From: Nakamurella flavida
Lineage (GTDB): Bacteria > Actinomycetota > Actinomycetes > Mycobacteriales > Nakamurellaceae
Reading direction: 5' to 3'
DNA length: 64,000 nt
Assembly: GCF_030811475.1 (NCBI RefSeq)
Contig: NZ_JAUSQV010000001.1
Span: 1,697,501 to 1,761,500 of the forward strand
Part shown: piece by piece, positions 58,446 to 64,000 of the stretch
Numbering within the stretch: position 1 is the stretch's first letter
Layout of the letters: each line of letters opens with the position of its first letter
Position numbers and translations under genes: made by a program
Notes under the pieces: model-generated
The model's database searches: none
Told to the model about the DNA's origin: nothing
The model's input: the letters and a program-made list of their open reading frames with translations, nothing else

Positions 58446-59546
58446 TCAGAGGTCGATCTGGCAGGCGCCGGCCGCGGCCGACACGCAGGTCTGGACGAGC
58501 ACGCCGTCGCCGGGGGAGGCGATGGTCAGCTCGCCGCTGCGCAGGTCGCGGACGGCACCCTCGCGCAGCGGGAGCACGCACGAGAAGCAGATGCCCATGC
58601 GGCAGCCGGACGGGAGCAGCAGACCGGCCTGCTCCCCGGCGTCCAGCAGGGCGGTGGACCCGTCGACGGCGATCTCGGTGCCGGACCCGAACCGGACGGT
58701 TCCGCCCTGGCCGGGCTCGGCCCGCGCGGTGCGGAAGCGTTCGGTGTGCAGCTGCTCGGCGATGCCCAGCTCGGCCCAGTGCTCCTCGATGGCGTCGAGC
58801 AGGCCCGCCGGGCCGCAGGCCCAGGTCTGTCGCTCGGCGAGATCGGGCACCAGCTCGGTGATGGCGGCCATGTCCAGCCGGCCGTCGGCGTCGGTGTGGT
58901 TCTCGATCAGCCGGACCTTGCCGGCCGCCGCCAACCCGCGCAGCTCGGGGCCGAACAGCACGTCGCCCGGGGTGCGGTCGGAGTGCAGCAGGACGGCGTC
59001 GCGGAGCCGGTCCAGACCCGACCGCAGCATGCCGACGACCGGGGTGATGCCGCTGCCGGCGGTGATGAACAGCGGCTTGCGCGGCACCGGGTCGGGCAGC
59101 ACGAAGGTGCCGCAGGCCTGGTCGAGGTGGACCAGATCGCCGACCTGCAGCTCCTGCGCGAGATGGTTGGTCACCAGCCCGCCCGGCACCGCCTTGGCCG
59201 TCACCGAGAGGGTGGCCTCGCCCTCGGAGGATCGCGGGATCGCCGGGGTGGAGGTGATGGAGTAGGAGCGCCAGCGGCGGATGCCGTCGACGTCGATGCC
59301 GATGCGGACGTACTGGCCGGGCAGGTGCCCCCGCCAGTCGACACCCGGACGCAGCACGACGGTCACCGCGTCCTGTACCTCGTCGCGCACCTCCATGACG
59401 CGGGCGCGCAGGTCGGCGCCCCGCCGCATCGGACGGAACATGTCGAGGTAGTCCGCCGCCTTGCGGGGAGAGGCCAGGCTGTCGGCCACCGTCCACAGGC
59501 GTCGGCGGAGCGAGGCGCGCGTGCCTGCTCCCGGTTCACTGCTCAT
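58446..59546 (-). CDS. Ferredoxin reductase with C-terminal [2Fe-2S] domain
   Basis: The FAD motif RRWRSYSITSTP is near residue 95, the NAD motif ITAGSGITPVVGMLRSGL near 165, and plant-type cluster ligands C-RMGI-C-FS-C with a later VQTC lie at the end. It fits an electron-supply partner for the desaturase. The start is uncertain: ATG 59546 has GAGG close by (2 nt), and ATG 59582 adds 12 residues. Confidence 0.9.
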   Translation of the reverse strand: MSSEPGAGTRASLRRRLWTVADSLASPRKAADYLDMFRPMRRGADLRARVMEVRDEVQDAVTVVLRPGVDWRGHLPGQYVRIGIDVDGIRRWRSYSITSTPAIPRSSEGEATLSVTAKAVPGGLVTNHLAQELQVGDLVHLDQACGTFVLPDPVPRKPLFITAGSGITPVVGMLRSGLDRLRDAVLLHSDRTPGDVLFGPELRGLAAAGKVRLIENHTDADGRLDMAAITELVPDLAERQTWACGPAGLLDAIEEHWAELGIAEQLHTERFRTARAEPGQGGTVRFGSGTEIAVDGSTALLDAGEQAGLLLPSGCRMGICFSCVLPLREGAVRDLRSGELTIASPGDGVLVQTCVSAAAGACQIDL

Positions 59547-59561
59547 CACCTCACCATTCCT

Positions 59562-59621
59562 GTTCCGGGGGATACTTTTCATGACCGCAGCACGTGAACG
59601 TTCCGGCCCGAACTGTTCCGG
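59562..59621. promoter_or_regulatory. Divergent promoter region with three GTTCCGG repeats
   Basis: GTTCCGG occurs at 59562-59568, 59600-59606 and 59615-59621; the last two also form GTTC-N6-GAAC and GTTC-N5-GAAC dyads. TACTTT (59573-59578) is a plus-strand -10 candidate. These lie between the desaturase operon and its divergent regulator. Confidence 0.5.
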
Positions 59622-59629
59622 GAGAACAA

Positions 59630-60919
59630 ATGCCACCACCCTCTGTACGCAGCGGCGCTGAGTCGTCACCCATGGCGACACCGGACGTGCTGCTGGACCG
59701 GGCGACCGTCGCGCTCATCCTCGGCCGCCTGCCCGAACTGGCCGCCCGCACGGTCCAGGCCATCACCGCGGACGTACCCGCCTACCGCAACGCCCTGGCC
59801 GGTCCGCTCGGCGCCAGCATCACCTCGGCGGTCGCCCTGGCCCTGCGCGGATTCCTCCGGCTGGCCGTCGAACCGACCCCGGCCGCCGGCGGCCGCAACG
59901 CCACCAGCCCCGCCCTGGCCGGCGCCTACGACCTCGGCCGGGGGGAGGCGCGTGGCGGCCGAACGATGGACGCCCTGCTCACCGCCTACCGGGTCGGCGC
60001 ACGCGAGGCCTGGCGAGAGTTCTCCCGGACCGCGTTGGACACCGGCGTGCCCGCGAGCGGTATCGCCCGGTTCGCCGAGCTGGTCTTCGCCTACATCGAC
60101 AGTCTCTCCGCGGCCAGTGCGGCGGGCCACGCCGACGAGCTGTCCACCACCGGCCGGGTCCGGGACCGTCACCTGACCCAGCTAGCACTGGGCCTGCTCA
60201 CCGGTGAGTCCGCCGACCGACTGGCCGAACGGGCCACCCGGGCCGACTGGCACCCGCCCGCGACCTTCTCCGCCGTCCTGCTCCCCACCACCGACGCCGC
60301 CCGGGCCGCCGCCGCCCTGGACGGTCACCCGCTCCGGGTGGACGAGGCCCCGGACCTGCGCGACGACGAACAGGCCGAGCTCAGCGTGCTGCTCGTCCCC
60401 GACGCCGTGGACCACCGCCGGCCGGCCGTGCTGCGATCGCTGGCCCGGCGGAACGCCTACGTCGGGCCGGCCCGACCGTGGGAGCAGGCCCGGGTGTCGT
60501 ACCTGCGCGCGCTGCGGGCCCGGCGACTCGGCCTCCCGCTGACCACCGGGGTGTGCGACACCGACGACCACCTGGCCGAGCTCGTGGTCGGCGCCGACCC
60601 GGCCGCGCTGGCCGATCTGCGCGCCCGCGCCCTGGCCCCGCTCGCCGGCCTGCGCCCCACCACCGCCGCCCGGCTCACCGAGACCCTGCGCGCGTGGCTG
60701 CTGCACCAGGGCCGGCGCGAGGACATCGCCGCCGCGCTGCACATCCATCCGCAGACCGTCCGCTACCGGGTGAGCCAGCTCCGCGAGCACTTCGGCGGGC
60801 GCCTGGAGGACCCGGCCGAGGTGGCCGCCCTGATCATCGCCCTGCTGGTCACCCCGGCCGACCCGACGGACGGAACCCGGACCGACCCCACCCGGGCCGA
60901 TCCCGGCCGACCGGACTGA
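59630..60919 (+). CDS. PucR/CdaR-type transcriptional regulator
   Basis: The C-terminal PucR helix-turn-helix is clear (DIAAALHIHPQTVRYRVSQL then REHFGG), preceded by a GGDEF-like region of the family and an N-terminal helical RsbT-like part. It diverges from the reductase/desaturase operon and probably controls it through the GTTCCGG repeats. ATG 59630 has GGGAG 5 nt upstream; GTG 59594 and ATG 59672 are alternatives. 429 residues. Confidence 0.85.
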   Translation: MPPPSVRSGAESSPMATPDVLLDRATVALILGRLPELAARTVQAITADVPAYRNALAGPLGASITSAVALALRGFLRLAVEPTPAAGGRNATSPALAGAYDLGRGEARGGRTMDALLTAYRVGAREAWREFSRTALDTGVPASGIARFAELVFAYIDSLSAASAAGHADELSTTGRVRDRHLTQLALGLLTGESADRLAERATRADWHPPATFSAVLLPTTDAARAAAALDGHPLRVDEAPDLRDDEQAELSVLLVPDAVDHRRPAVLRSLARRNAYVGPARPWEQARVSYLRALRARRLGLPLTTGVCDTDDHLAELVVGADPAALADLRARALAPLAGLRPTTAARLTETLRAWLLHQGRREDIAAALHIHPQTVRYRVSQLREHFGGRLEDPAEVAALIIALLVTPADPTDGTRTDPTRADPGRPD

Positions 60920-60939
60920 ACCCGCCCGGCTCAGTCCGG
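60911..60939. terminator. Bidirectional hairpin spanning both stop codons
   Basis: CCGGACTGA (60911-60919) pairs perfectly with TCAGTCCGG (60931-60939) around an 11-nt loop. The left arm ends with the stop of the PucR gene, the right arm begins with the stop of the racemase gene, so one structure closes both genes. Confidence 0.6.
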
Positions 60940-62091
60940 CTGCAGCCAGGTGCTGTCCACCGTCACCGCGTCCAGCACGTCCTGGATCGGGGCGACGCCG
61001 AGCCCGGGGCCGGTGGGCACGGTGATGTGCCCGTCCGCCAGCACGAACGGGGTGGTGATGTCCCGTGCGTAGAAGCGGTCGGAGGCCGACACGTCACCGG
61101 GCAGGGTGAACCCGGGCAGCGCGGCCAACGCCGCGTTGGCCGCCCGGCCCAGCCCGGTCTCCAGCATCCCGCCGCACCACACGGCGATCCCGCCGGCGCG
61201 GCAGAGGTCGTGCACCCGGCGGGCCTCGAGGTAGCCGCCGACCCGGCCGGCCTTGATGTTGATCACCTGCGCGGCGCCCAGCGCGATGGCGTCGGCGGCG
61301 GCACGGGCGGAGACGATCGACTCGTCCAGGCAGATCGGCGTGCTGATCAGCCTGGCCAGCTCGGCGTGCTGACGGATGTCGTCCTCGGCCAGCGGCTGCT
61401 CGATGAGCAGCAGGTCGAACGCGTCGAGCCGGCGCAGGATGCGCGCATCGGCCAGCGTGTACGCCGCGTTCGCGTCCACCTGCAGGGCCACCCGGTCGCC
61501 GAACCGCTCCCGCACCGCCTCCACCGGGTCGACGTCCCAGCCCGGCCGGATCTTGAGCTTGATGCGCAGGTACCCCTGGGCCAGGTAGTCGCCGACGACG
61601 TCGATCAGCTCGCGGATCGAGGGCTGCACCCCGACGGACACCCCGGCCGGGACCCGGTGCCGCTCGGCGCCCAGGTACCCGCCGAGGGACTGCCCGGTGC
61701 CCCGCAGCTGCGCGTCCAACACGGCCATCTCCACCGCCGCCTTGGCCATCCGGTGGCCCACCACGTGCTCCAGCAGGGCGGCGACCCGTTCCGCGGTGAT
61801 CTCGCCGTCGGGGCCGAGCCCGGTCGGGCCCTGGCCGAACAGCACCGGCACCAGGAAGCGCCGCATCACCTCCAGTGCGCCGGCCGCGTACTCCAAGCTG
61901 TACAGCGGCCGCTCCATGGCCACGCACTCACCCCAGCCCTGCACCTCGACGGGCTGCGAGTGCGGCCGGCCGGCCTTGCCGACCACCCGGACCAGGACCG
62001 CCAACCGGTCCGTCTCGGTGCCGAAGGAGGTGGTGAACGGGCTGACCAGGGGCATGCGCACCGTGCGCAGCTCCACACCGGTGATCTTCAC
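60931..62091 (-). CDS. N-succinyl/N-acyl amino acid racemase (enolase superfamily)
   Basis: The site is complete: KLK in LRIKLKIRPGW (about 165), D in QVDANAAYT, E in LIEQPL, D in CLDESI, and K in VINIKAGRVGG. It is of the OSBS/NSAR subgroup, which includes both o-succinylbenzoate synthases and racemases. menC is already at 38805, and the neighbours are a GNAT acyltransferase and an M20 deacylase, so racemase is favoured. GTG 62091 has GGAGG 5 nt upstream and overlaps the GNAT stop. 386 residues. Confidence 0.87.
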   Translation of the reverse strand: MKITGVELRTVRMPLVSPFTTSFGTETDRLAVLVRVVGKAGRPHSQPVEVQGWGECVAMERPLYSLEYAAGALEVMRRFLVPVLFGQGPTGLGPDGEITAERVAALLEHVVGHRMAKAAVEMAVLDAQLRGTGQSLGGYLGAERHRVPAGVSVGVQPSIRELIDVVGDYLAQGYLRIKLKIRPGWDVDPVEAVRERFGDRVALQVDANAAYTLADARILRRLDAFDLLLIEQPLAEDDIRQHAELARLISTPICLDESIVSARAAADAIALGAAQVINIKAGRVGGYLEARRVHDLCRAGGIAVWCGGMLETGLGRAANAALAALPGFTLPGDVSASDRFYARDITTPFVLADGHITVPTGPGLGVAPIQDVLDAVTVDSTWLQPD

Positions 62092-63062
62092 GGGGTCCTC
62101 CAGGTCGACGGTGCAGCCGGGGTGGTGCGGGCAGCGCCGACGGTCCGGGCCAGGTACCACCCGGATCGCAGGAAGCCCTCGACGCGCAGCCGGTCCGAGG
62201 CCAGCAGCGGACGCAAGGCGCGACGCAGCGCGAGCCGCCAGACCGACGCCAGCTGCGGGTCGCGGCGGCGCACGTCCTCGATGTCGGGCGGGATGCCGAT
62301 GAGCACGTCGGCCGTGATGGAGGGATCAGCGGCGGCGAACGGCGGGACCGGGGCGCCGATCTCCGGCGTCCCGTCCGGTCCGACCCGCAACGGCACCCGG
62401 GCCCCCAGCGCGGCCAGGGCTCCCGCATCCGGATCCGCCGCCCCCGTCGAACCATCCGTGCCCGCCCTGCCCGCGGACACCGCCGCGGCCGCGGCCCGGA
62501 CCCGGTCACCCGTCAGGTTCCAGACGGCGGCGATCCGATCGGTGGGCTGGCCGCGGTTCAGCTCGTCGTTCATCGGGCCGTAGTGGTCGACGAGGTAGGC
62601 GGCCATGTCCACGCCGAGGCGTTCGAGGTTGAAGAACGCGTTCCGGGCGATCAGCGGGTCGAACGTCCAGGTGGCCCGGGTGATGGCGCGGTCCAGCGCC
62701 CAGGCCCGCTGGTGCCACTTCAGCGCGGCCCCGCCTCCCGGGTGGCCGGGCAGCATGCCGGTGATGTGGGAGTGCACCGTCGACCCGTCGGCGTCCCGGC
62801 CGAGGAACCCGACGCTCACGCCGACCAGCCCGCCGCCGGCCCACGCCCCGGACAGGTAGTTGCCGGCGTGCCGCATCGCGACCATCAGCGCCGGGCTGAA
62901 CTCCGGCGGGTCCTCGGGGCGCCGGCCCCACACCACGTCCAGCAGGTCGGCGGCGGCGACGAACTCGGCCAGCCCGTCGAGCTCCCGGACCTGCACGCCC
63001 GCCCGGTCCGCCGCGGCCGCCGCGGTGGCCCGAGGTTCGACCGGGTCCGGCGTCGGGTTCAC
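62088..63062 (-). CDS. GNAT-family acyltransferase, probable amino acid N-succinyltransferase
   Basis: Residues 20-190 fit the COG3375-type GNAT fold (VVWGRRPEDPPEFSPALMVA, then LVGVSVGFLGRD and GGGAALKWHQRAWALDRAI, which is the acyl-CoA loop; NAFFNLERLGVDMAAYLVDHYG). Proteins of this type succinylate D-amino acids in the racemase pathway of Geobacillus. The role here is inferred from context. GTG 63062 overlaps the M20 stop; it overlaps the racemase start. 324 residues. Confidence 0.8.
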   Translation of the reverse strand: MNPTPDPVEPRATAAAAADRAGVQVRELDGLAEFVAAADLLDVVWGRRPEDPPEFSPALMVAMRHAGNYLSGAWAGGGLVGVSVGFLGRDADGSTVHSHITGMLPGHPGGGAALKWHQRAWALDRAITRATWTFDPLIARNAFFNLERLGVDMAAYLVDHYGPMNDELNRGQPTDRIAAVWNLTGDRVRAAAAAVSAGRAGTDGSTGAADPDAGALAALGARVPLRVGPDGTPEIGAPVPPFAAADPSITADVLIGIPPDIEDVRRRDPQLASVWRLALRRALRPLLASDRLRVEGFLRSGWYLARTVGAARTTPAAPSTWRTP

Positions 63063-64000
63063 GGGGTCCCCGGCAGCGCGAGTCCCAGCTGGTCGGCGAG
63101 CAGGGCGACCAGCAGGGCGGTGCGCCCGGGCAGAGCCTCGAGCAGGACGTGCTCGTCGTCGGCGTGCGCCCCGCCGCCGCAGGCCCCCAGCCCGTCCAGG
63201 GTGGGCACGCCGATGCCGGCGGTGAAGTTGCCGTCCGAGCCGCCACCCACGCTCATCGCGGCGAGCTCGCCCAGACCGTGCGTCCCGGCCAGCGTCCGGG
63301 CCCGTTCGAAGAGCCCGGCGCCGGACGCCGGGTCCATCGGCGGCCGATTGATGCCGCCCTCGACCACCACCGAACAGCCGGGCACGGTCGCGGCGACGGC
63401 CTGCATCGCGCGGTCCACCCGGTGCTGCTCGGCCACCGTCCACACCCGGACGTCGATGTCCAGCCCGGCGGTGGCTGGGACGGTGTTGGCCGTGGAACCG
63501 GCCGACGCGGTGGTCGGGGTGACCGTCGTCCCGGCGGCAGGGTCGGCGAACTCCACCACCGACAGGATCTGCCGGGCCAGCTCGATGCCGGCGTTCGCGC
63601 CGCGTTCGGGCTCCAGACCGGCGTGCGCCGCGCGGCCGGTGATCCGCAGGTGATACCAGGACGTCCCCTTGCGGCCCGTCTTCAGGGCGCCGTCCGGGCC
63701 GGCCGCCTCGAGCACGAAGGCCGCCGCACAGCCGGCCGCCTCGGTCTCGATCAGTTCGCGCGACGTGGGCGAACCGATCTCCTCGTCCGCGGTGACCAGC
63801 AGGGACAGCCCGTCCAGCCGGTCGGGCCGCCCGTCGGCGAGCAACCCGATCGCGGTGAGCGCCTGCACGATCCCGGTCTTCATGTCGAAGCCGCCCGGCC
63901 CCCGCAGCACGCCGTCCCGCACCTGGGCGGGGTGGGTGGCCAGCGATCCGATCGGCCAGACGGTGTCGTGGTGCGCCAGGACGACCACCCGGCGCGGACC
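63059..64000 (-). CDS. M20-family peptidase/deacylase, 5' end beyond the window
   Basis: The metal and catalytic motifs VLAHHDTVWP, GPGGFDMKTG, TADEEIGSPTSR (catalytic Glu pair) and GGAHADDEH define a CPG2/ArgE-type M20 metallohydrolase. The frame runs on past 64000, so the N-terminus is missing; about 313 codons are visible. With the downstream GNAT and racemase genes it could hydrolyse N-succinyl-L-amino acids. The true start cannot be given. Confidence 0.9.
   Translation of the reverse strand, partial: GPRRVVVLAHHDTVWPIGSLATHPAQVRDGVLRGPGGFDMKTGIVQALTAIGLLADGRPDRLDGLSLLVTADEEIGSPTSRELIETEAAGCAAAFVLEAAGPDGALKTGRKGTSWYHLRITGRAAHAGLEPERGANAGIELARQILSVVEFADPAAGTTVTPTTASAGSTANTVPATAGLDIDVRVWTVAEQHRVDRAMQAVAATVPGCSVVVEGGINRPPMDPASGAGLFERARTLAGTHGLGELAAMSVGGGSDGNFTAGIGVPTLDGLGACGGGAHADDEHVLLEALPGRTALLVALLADQLGLALPGTP

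Noticed and set aside
60931-62091. A second o-succinylbenzoate synthase for menaquinone
   Set aside because: A complete menC overlaps menD at 38805, while this gene is embedded with GNAT and M20 genes; the racemase role is more economical, though dual activity is possible.

Overview
This window looks like a stretch of chromosome from a very GC-rich actinobacterium. Codon third positions are almost all G or C, GTG starts are frequent, adjacent genes are joined by ATGA/GTGA overlaps, the respiratory quinone is menaquinone, and a CGNR regulator, an ANTAR protein and a DUF664/DinB protein are present. The gene content resembles Nakamurella-type Frankineae, but that placement is inference from memory and not tested. 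I see no phage, insertion sequence, CRISPR array, tRNA or rRNA; this is ordinary chromosomal metabolism with a few damaged genes.

Layout. Bases 1-13714 (minus strand) hold menG, then a geranylgeranyl-reductase-type gene (menJ-like) followed by nuoA-nuoJ and the first codons of nuoK. A Rex-like operator and a promoter lie just upstream of the menJ-nuo unit. Bases 13.8-16.5 kb hold a DUF3592 membrane protein, an old yellow enzyme and a HemK-like methyltransferase whose ribosome site is built into a perfect hairpin. Bases 16.7-20 kb encode a sugar-type ABC importer (lipoprotein plus two permeases, no ATPase). Bases 20-24 kb hold a flavin monooxygenase/MarR divergent pair, a secreted ScyD/ScyE-like propeller with pentapeptide repeats, and a DinB protein. 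Bases 24-30.7 kb hold a D-lactate/glycolate-type FAD/Fe-S dehydrogenase, menF, a second flavin monooxygenase and an orphan LigD phosphoesterase-like domain. Bases 30.7-35 kb hold an ANTAR protein, a frameshifted aldo/keto reductase, an XRE/MmyB-type regulator and an HSL-family esterase. Bases 35-41.5 kb hold a membrane glycosyltransferase, menC-menD, and an EamA transporter with a divergent CGNR regulator. Bases 41.6-48.6 kb hold two small exported or membrane proteins, two coupled CNNM/CBS transporters headed by a 21-codon leader, then menB-menE-mug-methyltransferase. Bases 48.7-54 kb hold a Kelch-like lipoprotein, a serine/threonine dehydratase, a frameshifted thiE, and a TPP riboswitch in front of thiO-thiS-thiG. 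Bases 54-64 kb hold menA, a second old yellow enzyme, an unknown gene, a desaturase/ferredoxin-reductase operon with a divergent PucR-type regulator, and a racemase (NSAR)/GNAT/M20 operon cut by the window end.

How the genes fit together. Nearly the whole menaquinone pathway is here in five pieces (menF; menC-menD; menB-menE; menA; menG and menJ), next to the complex I genes that reduce menaquinone. menF, menB and menA each carry a TANNNT -10 element exactly 8 nt before the start codon, which suggests leaderless, possibly coordinated transcription. The NSAR/GNAT/M20 trio matches the known logic of irreversible D- to L-amino-acid conversion through N-succinyl intermediates. Two otherwise normal genes (thiE, aldo/keto reductase) each carry one frame break in a GC-rich stretch; sequencing error and true decay cannot be told apart from sequence alone.
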